Below are positions 49,058 to 58,859 of a stretch of DNA of 64,000 nucleotides, one piece after another. Under the pieces are notes generated by a model. It did no database searches and had not been told where the DNA came from. It worked only from the letters and a program-made list of their open reading frames with translations. This stretch comes from Haliea sp. E1-2-M8. Its GTDB lineage: Bacteria; Pseudomonadota; Gammaproteobacteria; Pseudomonadales; Halieaceae. The stretch lies in contig NZ_JAUTDR010000001.1 in NCBI RefSeq assembly GCF_030649675.1, positions 310,001-374,000 on the forward strand, written 5' to 3'. The translations under genes and the position numbers were made by a program. Numbering within the stretch: position 1 is the stretch's first letter; each line of letters opens with the position of its first letter.

Positions 49058-51733
49058 CTAGAAGTTGTAGCCGACTGCCAGGCCGTAGGTCCGGGGCTCA
49101 ATCGAGAACACGTTGGTGTACATGCCCGAGGAGGGATCGGTGACGTACATGGCGACCAGGTGGTCGTCGTCGGCGATGTTCTTGATGTAGGCCCTGGCGT
49201 ACCAGCGGTTGTCAGCCGAGGTATAGGTCGCCTGGGCATTCCAGATATCCCAGGAGTCTATGCGGTCGATTTCCCGGTTGAACAGGCGCGCATACATTTC
49301 GTCCTGCCAGTAGTAGTCGACCCGCAGGCTCAGTTCGCTGCTGTCCTGCAGGGCAAAACTGTACTGCGCCCCCAGACTTGCCGACCACTCGGGCGATTGT
49401 TGCAGCTGGTTGCCGTCCAGGTTCTGGCTGATGCCGTCGGTAATGGGAAGACCCGCATCGGCCAGGGCGCTGCAACTGGTGAACGGCGAGCCGGCGAGCG
49501 CAGTGAAGACATCCGGCGGCAACAGCGCCACGCAGTTGGAGGCATTGGACAGATCCTTCAGCAGGGTGACGTCGCTGCGGCCAGCGGTGGGGTCGCGGGT
49601 GTCCACGCTTTCGAAGTCCTTCACCTCCGTGTTGAGATAGGCGATATTGGCATTCAGCAGCCAGTTCGTCGTGGGCGCGAACACGAACTCTGCCTCGCCT
49701 CCCCAGATTCCCGCATCCGTGTTCTCGTTGAATGAGGTGCGATTGACGATCTTCGATACCTGCATATCGGTATAGTCGTAGTAGAAGGCGCTGAAATTCG
49801 CCTGCAGGGTGTTGTTCAGCAGGGTGTTCTTTACCCCGATCTCCAGCGCGTCCACGAACTCCGGTTGGAAGTCAGGCTTCTGACTGGGAAACTGGACCGG
49901 GTCGAAGGGTGGGTTGAAGCCGCCGCCCTTGTAGCCGCGCGAATAGGACGCGTAGGCCAGCGTATCCGCGGACACCGACCAGTCCAGCACGATGCGCCCG
50001 GTGGTTTCCTTCCAGTCATTTTTTGCCCGGCGGGTTGCCGTGGGAATGGGCAGGTCCGCGCCGTAGGGCTGTAAAACCGGGAGGCCCGTCACCGGATCAT
50101 TGTTGAGCAGGATCTGGCGATCCTCGATTGTCTTTTCATCAACGGTATAGCGGGCGCCGACGGTCAGCTTCAGGGTATCGGTGAGTTCATAGTAGACCTC
50201 GCCGAACAGCGCCTGGGAATTGATATTGTAGTCGCCGGTCTCGTTGTTGAAGTTGGGCCCAACCCAGCCCAGGCCGTCCAGCCCCAGGGCGGCGCCGGGG
50301 AACACCGCGGAGAAATAATCCAGGCCGGTCGCGAACACCCAGTACTGGTTTTCCAGGTCGACATCCATCCAGAAGCCGCCTACCAGAAAGTTGAAGGGGC
50401 CGTCAAAGTCCGACTGCAGGCGCAGCTCGGCGGAGAGCTGCTCCGAGGACTGGTTGGACTGGTCGTAGGACTCGAGGCCCACGCTGTAGGAGTCGATATG
50501 GCCTCCGATCAGGCCGGTGGATTCGGTCGAGGGCGCCGAGATCGGGAACAGGCCATCGCTATAGAAGGTGCTCACCGCGGTGGGTGCGACAAAGGGCAGG
50601 AAGGCCGGCAGCGTGCGCGGCCCATCCACGGTCCACTGGTAATCCATCTGGGACAATACTTCGGTATCCTGGTAGCCGCCGACAAAGGTCAGGGTGTATT
50701 CGTCGAGTTCCTGGGCGATGGTCAGGGTTGCCAGCTTTTCATCGGCCTCGTAGATGGGGTCGCGTTCGGAGATGACCTTGCGCAGGTCCCGGGGTACCGC
50801 GCCACGCTCATTGGAACCGAACGGGAACAGACCCAGCGGGCCCAGCACTGCGTCCGAGGACAGGATATTGGCAAGCTGGGACGACGGGTTGGGCACATCA
50901 AAATCGAGTTTGTCCGGCAGGCAGCCGAGTACGCCGCTGGGGTCGTTGTGGCACATGGTTTTCTGGCTGCGGGTGCGGGTGCTGTCTTCGTCAAACCAGG
51001 ACAGCATCAGGTCCACCTGGGTGGTTTCGGTGGGCAGCCAGCGGAACGAAGCGCGCGCCGATACCTGGTCGCGGCCGTCGACGTCGGTACCGGTGAACAG
51101 GTTCTCGGTGTAGCCTTCCCGATCCAGCCAGAGACCGGCAAAGCGCATGGCGAAGCTGTCATTCAACGGGATATTGATCGCGCCGCTGATTTTCTTGTGG
51201 TCGTAGTTGCCATACTGCCCCTCGACGCTACCTTCGAAGCCATCTGTACGGGCACCCCGGGTGATCATGTTGGCGGCGCCGCCCGTGGAATTGCGGCCGT
51301 ACAGTGTCCCCTGCGGCCCGCGCAGGATCGCGATCTGCTCGACATCGTAATATTCGGTCTCGAACAGGCGCGGCGAAATCAGCGGTACCTCGTTGACATG
51401 GACCCCGACACCACTGTCTGCCGAGGCGGCTACCAGGTTGGTGCCGACCCCGCGGATCTGGAAGTTGTTGCCGGTGAAGTTGCCCTTGTTGTAGGACACG
51501 TTGGGCGCGGTAAAGCGCATGTCGGCAAAACCGTTGATCTGTTTGGCGCGCAGGGCGGATTCATCGAATGCGGTGATCGCGATAGGTACGTCCTGCACGG
51601 ATTCCGCGCGTTTCTGTGCTGTTACAATAACCTCTTCGAGCTGGGCGTGGGCGGGAGCGCCGAGAGCGGTAGCGGTTGCGGCAACGATGGCAATGTACAG
51701 GGGGCTGATGCTGTGATGAGCGGAAGTTTTCAT
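49058..51733 (-). CDS. TonB-dependent receptor
   Basis: 891 residues from ATG 51733. Signal peptide about 1-29 (PLYIAIVAATATALGAPAHAQ), followed directly by a TonB box-like stretch LEEVIVTAQKRAESVQDVPIAITAF, the plug domain (QIRGVGTNL, LRGPQGTLYGRNSTGGAANMIT) and a 22-strand barrel ending in Phe (YGLAVGYNF). The VIVTAQKR type is typical of sphingomonad and OM60-like receptors for carbohydrates, sterol-like or aromatic compounds rather than siderophores. The substrate is unknown. Monocistronic. Confidence 0.95.
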   Translation of the reverse strand: MKTSAHHSISPLYIAIVAATATALGAPAHAQLEEVIVTAQKRAESVQDVPIAITAFDESALRAKQINGFADMRFTAPNVSYNKGNFTGNNFQIRGVGTNLVAASADSGVGVHVNEVPLISPRLFETEYYDVEQIAILRGPQGTLYGRNSTGGAANMITRGARTDGFEGSVEGQYGNYDHKKISGAINIPLNDSFAMRFAGLWLDREGYTENLFTGTDVDGRDQVSARASFRWLPTETTQVDLMLSWFDEDSTRTRSQKTMCHNDPSGVLGCLPDKLDFDVPNPSSQLANILSSDAVLGPLGLFPFGSNERGAVPRDLRKVISERDPIYEADEKLATLTIAQELDEYTLTFVGGYQDTEVLSQMDYQWTVDGPRTLPAFLPFVAPTAVSTFYSDGLFPISAPSTESTGLIGGHIDSYSVGLESYDQSNQSSEQLSAELRLQSDFDGPFNFLVGGFWMDVDLENQYWVFATGLDYFSAVFPGAALGLDGLGWVGPNFNNETGDYNINSQALFGEVYYELTDTLKLTVGARYTVDEKTIEDRQILLNNDPVTGLPVLQPYGADLPIPTATRRAKNDWKETTGRIVLDWSVSADTLAYASYSRGYKGGGFNPPFDPVQFPSQKPDFQPEFVDALEIGVKNTLLNNTLQANFSAFYYDYTDMQVSKIVNRTSFNENTDAGIWGGEAEFVFAPTTNWLLNANIAYLNTEVKDFESVDTRDPTAGRSDVTLLKDLSNASNCVALLPPDVFTALAGSPFTSCSALADAGLPITDGISQNLDGNQLQQSPEWSASLGAQYSFALQDSSELSLRVDYYWQDEMYARLFNREIDRIDSWDIWNAQATYTSADNRWYARAYIKNIADDDHLVAMYVTDPSSGMYTNVFSIEPRTYGLAVGYNF

Positions 51734-51861
51734 ACAGTTTCCCACATAGTTATATTTATCGAAGGTTTTAGTATGTCAAGCTAGTGACCATTCAATAATA
51801 GTCACAATTGCAGGCGTGTGGCAACAATGCCGCAATAGCCAGTCTGGATATCGAGGGAGTA

Positions 51862-51939
51862 ATGAAAATCACTCTGCAACAGCTACAAAACAGCGTCGGC
51901 CTGACCCGGGGCTGGGGCGATTTCCCGGGGGGAAGCTGA
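51862..51939 (+). CDS. Possible 25-residue leader peptide upstream of ppnN
   Basis: The ATG at 51862 follows GGGAG closely and opens 25 codons (starting MKITLQQLQNSVGL) that end with TGA 51937-51939, one base before the ppnN start. It could provide translational coupling, or be chance. No conservation evidence is available here. Confidence 0.3.
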   Translation: MKITLQQLQNSVGLTRGWGDFPGGS

Positions 51940-51940
51940 G

Positions 51941-53293
51941 ATGGAGAAACTTCCCCGCGCCATCGTCAACCCGATCAATTCCCTGAACCTGTTGTCCCGG
52001 GCGGAAATCGAGTCCTTTACCACGACCCGCGGCGAGCTGTTTGACCTGTATCGTCGCTGTGCCCTGGCGATCCTCAACACCGACAGCAACGAGGACGACG
52101 CCGCGGAAATCTATGAGAATTTCTCGGATTTTGACCTGCGCCTGGTGCCGCAACCGCGGGGTCTGCGCCTGGAGCTGTTCAATGCACCGGCCCAGGCCTT
52201 CGTCGATGGGCGCATGATCCGCGGGATCCAGGAGCACCTGTTCTCCGCGCTGCGCGACATTGTCTACACCGATATCAAGCTGGGTGCGGACCTCTCGGGC
52301 TCTTCAGCGGAGGCGACCAACCTGGTGTTCCGGATCCTGCGCAATGCCAACGTGGTGCTCCCGGATGTGTCGCCGCGCCTGGTTGTGTGCTGGGGTGGCC
52401 ACGCCATTCCGCGGGAGGAATACGACTACGCCAAGGATGTGGGCTATGCTTTGGGCCTGCGCGGGCTGGATATTGTCACCGGCTGCGGTATCGGTGCCAT
52501 GAAAGGGCCGATGAAAGGCGCGGCGGTGGGGCATGCCAAGCAGCAGATCAAGAATGGCCGCTATATCGGCATCAGCGAGCCCGGCATCATTGCTTCCGAG
52601 TCACCCAATGCCATTGTCAACGAGCTGGTGATCATGCCGGACATCGAGAAGCGGCTGGAGGCCTTCGTGCGCCTGGCCCACGCCATCGTGGTGTTCCCGG
52701 GAGGCGTCGGCACGGTGGAGGAGGTGCTGTATCTGCTGGCCATCCTCATGCATCCCGATAATGCCGAGAGCCTGCCGCTGGTGTTTGCCGGACCCGCGCA
52801 CTGCGAGGAGTATTTCGCGGAACTGGAGCGCTTCCTGGTGGGCTGCCTGGGCGAGGAGGTGAAAGGTTACTACCAGATAATTCTCGGCGACCCGCACCAG
52901 GTCGGCCGCAGCGTGCGCAAGGCGGTGCAGGAACAGCATTCCCGCCGGCGCAAGACGCAGCAGGCCTACTACTTCAACTGGGAGTTGGCGATCACCGGCG
53001 ACCTGCAACAGCCATTCGTTCCCACCCATGCCAACATGGCAGCGCTGGAGCTGCACGATGACCTGCCGCGACACGAGCTGGCCGCCCAGCTGCGCCGGAC
53101 GTTCTCTGGTCTGGTGGCCGGCAACGTCAAGGCGTTTGGCATCGAGCAGGTGAACAAACACGGGCCCTTTCAGCTGCACGGCGAGCCGCGCCTGCTCCAG
53201 CATATGGACCGGCTGCTGCGCATGCTGGTGAAGCAGAAGCGCATGAAGCTGGGGGAGGGCGAGCACGATTACCAGCCCTGTTACCGGATCTGA
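51941..53293 (+). CDS. ppnN: Pyrimidine/purine nucleotide 5'-monophosphate nucleosidase
   Basis: 450 residues, the full PpnN (YgdH) length, with the LOG-family Rossmann core: VVCWGGHAIPREEYDYAKDVGYALG, TGCGIGAMKGPMKGAAVGHA and the signature PGGVGTVEE. The N- and C-terminal extensions are those of PpnN, not of short plant-type LOG proteins. It cleaves nucleoside monophosphates to base plus ribose-5-phosphate and is allosterically controlled by (p)ppGpp. The amidase gene starts 29 nt later. Confidence 0.95.
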   Translation: MEKLPRAIVNPINSLNLLSRAEIESFTTTRGELFDLYRRCALAILNTDSNEDDAAEIYENFSDFDLRLVPQPRGLRLELFNAPAQAFVDGRMIRGIQEHLFSALRDIVYTDIKLGADLSGSSAEATNLVFRILRNANVVLPDVSPRLVVCWGGHAIPREEYDYAKDVGYALGLRGLDIVTGCGIGAMKGPMKGAAVGHAKQQIKNGRYIGISEPGIIASESPNAIVNELVIMPDIEKRLEAFVRLAHAIVVFPGGVGTVEEVLYLLAILMHPDNAESLPLVFAGPAHCEEYFAELERFLVGCLGEEVKGYYQIILGDPHQVGRSVRKAVQEQHSRRRKTQQAYYFNWELAITGDLQQPFVPTHANMAALELHDDLPRHELAAQLRRTFSGLVAGNVKAFGIEQVNKHGPFQLHGEPRLLQHMDRLLRMLVKQKRMKLGEGEHDYQPCYRI

Positions 53294-53322
53294 AACCACG
53301 CTAACCATCAGGCAGGATCACC

Positions 53323-54783
53323 ATGCAAATACTGTATCGCAGCGCCTTCGAGCTGGCGCAAGACATCAAGGCCGGGCACTTGTCCTCGGTTCGGGTACTG
53401 GAGTTCTTTCTCGACCGCATCGAGCGTTTCAACGGCGACCTGAATGCGGTCGTGGCGCTGGATGTGGAGCGCGCGCGAGAACGCGCGGTGGCAGCCGACG
53501 CCGCCGCCGCGCGCGATCAGGACTGGGGCCCGCTGCACGGGGTGCCGCTCACGATCAAGGACGCCTACTGTACTGCGGGCCTGGTCACCGTTGGCGGTAT
53601 TCCCGACTGTCGCGACAATATTCCCGCCACCAATGCCGACGCCGTGCAGCGCTATATCGATGCCGGCGCCATCGTGTTCGGCAAAACCAATGTTCCTTTC
53701 ATGAGCGCCGATCTGCAGACATTCAATGAGGTTTATGGTGTCACCAACAATCCGTGGAACACCGCGCGGACCTGCGGTGGCTCTTCCGGTGGCGCTGCCG
53801 CGGCTTTGGCTGCTGGCCTGACCCCACTGGAAGTGGGCAGCGATATCGGTGGCTCCATTCGTTCCCCCAGCCATTTCAACGGCGTGTTCGGTCACAAGAG
53901 TAGTTTTGGCATCATCTCTCACGCCGGCCACCTGCCGCCGGGGGAGGGCGTTCTGTCGCAGCCGGACCTGTCCGTGGTGGGGCCGCTGGCGACCTGCGTC
54001 GATGACCTGGAGCATGCCCTGGACCTGTTGTTAGGGCCCAGCACCAGCGATGCGCCGGCCTGGCAGGTAAACCTGCCGCCGCCCAGCTTCAGGGAGACAG
54101 GCGGCCTGCGGGTTGCGGTGTGGGCGGACGATCCCTTTTGTCCGGTGGACAGCGAGGTTCTGCGCTGCATCAACAGCGTGGCGGGCACCCTGCAGCATCT
54201 CGGTGCCCGGGTCGACCTGGAAGCGCGACCGGAGATAGACCCGGAGGCCAACTACCGCAACTATGTGCAGCTGCTGACGGCGGTCATGGCAGGCACCATG
54301 CCCGATTCCGTGCGCGAGATGGCGGCGGAGGTGGTGGCCGCCGCGGACCCAGCGGACGACAGCGATTTTCTGCAGCAGATGCGTGGGGTCGCGCTCAGCC
54401 ACAGTGCGTGGCAGCGGGAGAACGAGATCCGGCTGCATACCCGGGCCGCATGGTCGCGTTTTTTCGAGGATTTTGATGTTCTGCTGTGCCCCTGTGTGCA
54501 CGTGCCGGCCTTCCCGCACGACCACACGCCGGACATGCTGCAGCGCACTCTGCAGGTCAAAGGGGCGGAGCGGCCCTACATCGAGCTCCTGCGCTGGGCG
54601 GGTCTGACGATCAATGCCTACCTGCCGGCTACCGTGGTGCCGGCAGGCCTGACGCTGGATGGGCTGCCGGTGGGGGTGCAGGTGGTTTCCCGCTATCTGG
54701 GCGACCGCACTACCCTGGCGGTGGCGCGATTGCTGGAGCGCCACCACCGCGCCTTCACCGCACCGCCCGGGTACGCCCAGTAA
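53323..54783 (+). CDS. Amidase-signature-family hydrolase
   Basis: 486 residues. The catalytic triad is Lys79 (TIKDAY), Ser154 (CGGSSGGAAA) and Ser178 (GSDIGGSIR). No signal peptide, so cytoplasmic. The substrate cannot be read from the sequence; there is no GatB partner, so it is not GatA. The C-terminus overlaps the 3' end of the convergent sulfatase gene by 29 nt. Confidence 0.9.
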   Translation: MQILYRSAFELAQDIKAGHLSSVRVLEFFLDRIERFNGDLNAVVALDVERARERAVAADAAAARDQDWGPLHGVPLTIKDAYCTAGLVTVGGIPDCRDNIPATNADAVQRYIDAGAIVFGKTNVPFMSADLQTFNEVYGVTNNPWNTARTCGGSSGGAAAALAAGLTPLEVGSDIGGSIRSPSHFNGVFGHKSSFGIISHAGHLPPGEGVLSQPDLSVVGPLATCVDDLEHALDLLLGPSTSDAPAWQVNLPPPSFRETGGLRVAVWADDPFCPVDSEVLRCINSVAGTLQHLGARVDLEARPEIDPEANYRNYVQLLTAVMAGTMPDSVREMAAEVVAAADPADDSDFLQQMRGVALSHSAWQRENEIRLHTRAAWSRFFEDFDVLLCPCVHVPAFPHDHTPDMLQRTLQVKGAERPYIELLRWAGLTINAYLPATVVPAGLTLDGLPVGVQVVSRYLGDRTTLAVARLLERHHRAFTAPPGYAQ

Positions 54784-56545
54784 TTTTAAAACCGGCGAGA
54801 ATGCGCCAGAGTACAGCCAACAACAACAGCAGTACTGCGACGCAGATTAGCAAAAGCAGCCAATAGTTGGCTGCCAGCACGCGCAGCGAATTTGCGTGCA
54901 ATTGCTGCAGTGACTCGTAGCCTGGCGGCATTTCCAGCACGCCAACCCGGCGCGCATAGTCGGCATAGTCCCGCTGCATCTGCGCGAACAGGGCGGGCTC
55001 GGTGCGGGCCAGGTCACGGGTTTCGCCCGGGTCGCGCGCAAGGTTGTACAGCTTCCATTCCCCGTCGCCATAGGGTGGCAGGTTGCGCACCAGCTTGAAG
55101 TCCCCGCGGAACAGGGCGGCATTGCCGGCGGTTTCGATGCCGGTGGCGACATCAGGCGGGTAGACCCGGTCCGCTTCACCGCGCAGCAGGGGCAGCAGGC
55201 TGCGCCCGGTCATGGCCTCGGCCACCGGTTGCTGCACCAGGTCCAGCAGGGTGGGGGCAATATCGGCGGCGATGGCGAAGGCCGGTTGCAGCTTGTCGGG
55301 AGCGATTCCCGGCCCCGCGATGATAAGCGGCACCCGCAGGCCGCCCTGGCCGCTGTAGAACTTGAACAGGTCGCTGGGGCCGGCGGCGGCGCTGGCCCAG
55401 GCCGGGCCAATAAAGCCGTAGCTGCCGGGCTCGCCCAGGGTTTCGACCGTGGTGGCGTCGTAACCCACCAGTTGCAGCCACAGCCGCATCGCGGCGGAGT
55501 CGACGGGGTCGGCCGCTTCGGGCCCGTTGTCCGACGTAACAACAAACAGGGTGTTGTCATACAGGCCCTGCAGCCGCAGGTACTCGATAAAGCGCCCGAT
55601 ATGGTGGTCCATGGCCTCGATCATGCCGGCGTTGACTTCCATGCGGCGGCTGAACAGCTGGCGCTCAGCTTCGTTCAGCGCGCTCCAGTCCGCCAGCGCC
55701 GGGTGTATGGGTGCCAGGGCTGAATCCTCCGGCACCAGGCCGCGATCCCGGGCGCGCTGCCAGCGTTCAGTTCGCAGTGCCTGCCAGCCGTCGTCATAGA
55801 CGCCGCGGTAGTTATCGCTGAATTCGCGCGGGGCCTGCACCGGTATGTGCACCGCCTGGAACGCGAGGTAGGCGAGGAAGGGCTGCCGCGCCGGTTGCCC
55901 TTCCTCGATGTACTCCAGCATTTTGTCGACGATAAAAGCCGAGGAGTAGAAATCCTCCGGCAGGGTTGCGGGCGCGCCGTCCTCGAACCAGGGTGCCGTC
56001 CTGTAGAACGGCAGGTAGGGGCGCTGCTCCCAGTTGTCGGCACCGGAGGCGTCGAGAACAAACGAGCGTTCGAAGCCGTGGTGGTTGGGGAGCTGCCCCG
56101 GCCCGTGGCCCAGATGCCACTTGCCGGTCATCAGGGTGCGATAACCCAGCGGCTGCAGGCGCGCGGCAATGGTCTCGACACCGGGCTCCAGGTACATGCT
56201 GTAGCCGGGCTGGCCCCGGTGTTCCGGCGGCAGTACTTCGGGAATGGTGGCGACTCCGGTCAGGTGGTTGTCCATGCCGGTCAGCAGCATGGCCCGGGAG
56301 GGCGCGCACATGGGCGTGGTGTGGTAATTGGCGAACAGCACCCCCTGTTCCGCCAGGGCATCAATGTTGGGGGTGTGCGCCTCGCCGCCATAGGCGCTGA
56401 AATCCATCAGCGCGACGTCATCTGCCAGGATCAGGACGATGTTGGGGCGCGCGGGCTCGGCAGCCGCCAGCGAGCTGGCCAGCATCCCGGCGCAGAACAG
56501 CAGGGCACCGCGCCAGGTGATGGAGCGAGAAGCCGATGTGAACAT
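54755..56545 (-). CDS. Sulfatase (arylsulfatase, formylglycine type)
   Basis: 596 residues. Signal peptide about 1-29, then the sulfatase core: NIVLILADDVALMDFSAYGG (metal-binding Asp pair) and C80-A-P-S-R, the site converted to formylglycine. GTKWHLG-like MTGKWHLGHG and TSDNG (metal Asp/Asn) complete it. A C-terminal hydrophobic segment (YWLLLLICVAVLLLLLAVLWRIL) would anchor it in the inner membrane facing the periplasm. A formylglycine-generating enzyme must be encoded elsewhere. Substrate: an arylsulfate or a sulfated polysaccharide/steroid. Confidence 0.93.
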   Translation of the reverse strand: MFTSASRSITWRGALLFCAGMLASSLAAAEPARPNIVLILADDVALMDFSAYGGEAHTPNIDALAEQGVLFANYHTTPMCAPSRAMLLTGMDNHLTGVATIPEVLPPEHRGQPGYSMYLEPGVETIAARLQPLGYRTLMTGKWHLGHGPGQLPNHHGFERSFVLDASGADNWEQRPYLPFYRTAPWFEDGAPATLPEDFYSSAFIVDKMLEYIEEGQPARQPFLAYLAFQAVHIPVQAPREFSDNYRGVYDDGWQALRTERWQRARDRGLVPEDSALAPIHPALADWSALNEAERQLFSRRMEVNAGMIEAMDHHIGRFIEYLRLQGLYDNTLFVVTSDNGPEAADPVDSAAMRLWLQLVGYDATTVETLGEPGSYGFIGPAWASAAAGPSDLFKFYSGQGGLRVPLIIAGPGIAPDKLQPAFAIAADIAPTLLDLVQQPVAEAMTGRSLLPLLRGEADRVYPPDVATGIETAGNAALFRGDFKLVRNLPPYGDGEWKLYNLARDPGETRDLARTEPALFAQMQRDYADYARRVGVLEMPPGYESLQQLHANSLRVLAANYWLLLLICVAVLLLLLAVLWRILAGFKITGRTRAVR

Positions 56546-56577
56546 GGTCGAACTCCTCGTGGGCTAGAACTCCGGGT

Positions 56578-58734
56578 TTATTCGCGCCCGGCCTGGAAGC
56601 GTACCAGCCATGCTGCCACGCGGGCGGAGATATCGGTAGCGTAGTCCTTCATCGCACTCAGCCAGCCCTCCTCCTGGCGCAGGTCGTAATCCTCGTGGGC
56701 CCGGGCAATAACGTAGGCGTGAATCTGTTCCACCTGGGCCGCATCCAGCACGTCGTCAAACCGCGGCATGCCGGCCCGCTCCATCAGGCCGTCCAGCACC
56801 ACCGCGGCAAAATTCTCGTGCCAGACCGGGGCCAGGTAGCGCAAGTCGGGGATGGAACCGTCACCGGACACATCGGCGCCGTGGCAGCGGGCGCAGTAGC
56901 GATTGAACGCGGCGCGCCCCTCGGCCAGGTCCTCTGCCGTCGCCTCGGGCTGGGGCGGCGGTGCCGGGCGTTCCGGCGCGGGAGTTGCGGGCAGCGAGGC
57001 ATCTCCGCCCAGCTTGAAGGCCACGATGCGGTTGTTGGGATTGCCGGTGGGGAACGACCGGCCCGTGTTCATGGTCAGCGCGCCGCCGCGACCAACCGCG
57101 ACCGCGACGTACTGCTCGCCGTTGACCCGATAGCTCACCGGGCCCGCCATCACGCTGTTCAGCGTCTCGAAATTCCACCGCAGCTCGCCGTTGTCCGCCT
57201 GTACCGCGATAAAGCGTCCGTCCGACGTGCCCTGGAAAACCAGGTTGCCACCGGTGGCGAGGACGCCGCCGTTGTGAATGTTCGGGTGCGGCAGCTTCCA
57301 GGCTGGCTTCTGGCTCACCGGGTCCCAGGCCAGCAGGTGGGCCTTGGGCAGGTGCCGCAGCATGGCCTGGGTGAAGCGCTGGGAGTAGCCCTCCTGATTG
57401 AATTCATAGCCCGTGTTGTAGTGGCGCTTTAGATGCTGGTAATCGACGGGCGCGACTTCGTCGTAGAGCATGCCCATGTCCAGCTCGGGAATGTAGAGCA
57501 GGCCGGTGTCGGGGCTGTAGGCCATGGGGTGCCAGTTGTGTCCGCCCATGGCTGAGGGGAACACCATGGCCGGTTCGCCGTCGTAGTCCTGGCCGGGGTT
57601 TTCCTGCGGCCGGCCGCTGTCCATGTCGTAGCCGCTGGCCCAGGTGACGGTAGTGTAGGGCTCCGCCGACAGCAGTTTGCCGGTGGCGCGGTCGATAATG
57701 TAGACGAAACCGGCCTTCGGTGCGTGCAGAATCACCTTGCGCGGCTCTCCCTCCCAGGGGATCTCCGCCAGGGTCATCTGCTGGCTGGCGGTGTAGTCCC
57801 AGGTTTCCCCCGGCACCTGCTGGTAGTGCCACAGGTACTCGCCGGTGTCCGGGTCGACGGCGACGATCGAGGTCAGGAACAGGTTGTCACCGCCACCGGG
57901 GCTGCGGATGCGCCGGTTGTGGGGCGCGCCGTTGCCCACCCCCAGGTAAAGCTGGTTGAACTCCGGATCGTAGACGATGCTGTCCCAGACCGTGCCGCCG
58001 CCGCCATAGCGCCACCACTCACCACTCCAGGTTTTGGCGGCGCGGGCCATGGCCTCGTTTTCAAAGCCCTCGGCCGGATTGCCCGGGACGGTATAAAAGC
58101 GCCAGACGAACTCGCCGGTGGCAGCGTCGTAGGCACTGACATAACCGCGGGTGCCGAACTCGGCGCCACTGTTGCCGATGAACACCTTGCCCCGGGCCAC
58201 TCGTGGCGCGCCGGTAATGGCATAGGGTTTGGCGGGGTCCGTGGTCTGCACGGACCAGCGCATCTGCCCGGTGGCGCGGTCGATGGCGATCAGGCGGCCG
58301 TCGAGGGCGCCCATGAACAGCAGGTCACCCCAGGCCGCCAGGCCGCGGTTGATGGCACCGCAGCAGGCGGTGATACTTTTGCTGCGCGCTACCTGCGGGT
58401 CGAACTTCCACAACAGTTCCCCCGTGGCGGCGTCCAGCGCCCAGGCGGTGTTCCAGGCGCCGCTGAAATACAGCACGCCGTCGATCACCAGTGGCGTGGT
58501 CTGCAAGCCGAGGCGGGTGTCGGTGTCAAAGTGCCAGGCCAGGCCCAGCTCGCCCACATTGTCAGTAGTGATTTCCGCCAGTGGGGAGTAGCGCTGCTCG
58601 CTGTAGTCGCGGCCGTGGCTGAGCCAGTTGTCGGCATCGCTGCCGGCGGCGAGCAGGCGCTCATCGGTAACCGGCGCGGCGCCTGTGGGCAGGCTCAGCA
58701 GGCAGGTGAATGACAGTAACAACAGTGAGCGCAT
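56578..58734 (-). CDS. PQQ-dependent quinohemoprotein alcohol dehydrogenase
   Basis: 718 residues from ATG 58734 with GGAG 5 nt upstream. Signal peptide (LLLLSFTCLLSLPTGAAP). Eight-bladed propeller with W-motifs (DAATGELLWKFD, DRATGQMRWS, DPDTGEYLWHY). A vicinal disulfide (TACCGAI) and ETWDYTASQQ, with the catalytic Asp, are both hallmarks. The C-terminal cytochrome c domain has CARCH. This is a type II periplasmic alcohol dehydrogenase that oxidises alcohols and passes electrons to the respiratory chain. It lies 32 nt upstream of the sulfatase start on the same strand, so co-transcription is plausible. Confidence 0.94.
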   Translation of the reverse strand: MRSLLLLSFTCLLSLPTGAAPVTDERLLAAGSDADNWLSHGRDYSEQRYSPLAEITTDNVGELGLAWHFDTDTRLGLQTTPLVIDGVLYFSGAWNTAWALDAATGELLWKFDPQVARSKSITACCGAINRGLAAWGDLLFMGALDGRLIAIDRATGQMRWSVQTTDPAKPYAITGAPRVARGKVFIGNSGAEFGTRGYVSAYDAATGEFVWRFYTVPGNPAEGFENEAMARAAKTWSGEWWRYGGGGTVWDSIVYDPEFNQLYLGVGNGAPHNRRIRSPGGGDNLFLTSIVAVDPDTGEYLWHYQQVPGETWDYTASQQMTLAEIPWEGEPRKVILHAPKAGFVYIIDRATGKLLSAEPYTTVTWASGYDMDSGRPQENPGQDYDGEPAMVFPSAMGGHNWHPMAYSPDTGLLYIPELDMGMLYDEVAPVDYQHLKRHYNTGYEFNQEGYSQRFTQAMLRHLPKAHLLAWDPVSQKPAWKLPHPNIHNGGVLATGGNLVFQGTSDGRFIAVQADNGELRWNFETLNSVMAGPVSYRVNGEQYVAVAVGRGGALTMNTGRSFPTGNPNNRIVAFKLGGDASLPATPAPERPAPPPQPEATAEDLAEGRAAFNRYCARCHGADVSGDGSIPDLRYLAPVWHENFAAVVLDGLMERAGMPRFDDVLDAAQVEQIHAYVIARAHEDYDLRQEEGWLSAMKDYATDISARVAAWLVRFQAGRE

Positions 58735-58859
58735 GGCAGCTCCGTTTCGGTTGATTGGGCTTGGTTTGCTGCAATTAGGCCGAGATCTGCTCCGTTTGGC
58801 TATCCGCCGCGGCACACGGCGGCGGCTGGCGCAAATACTTGTACCTTTCGGTGCCGCGT

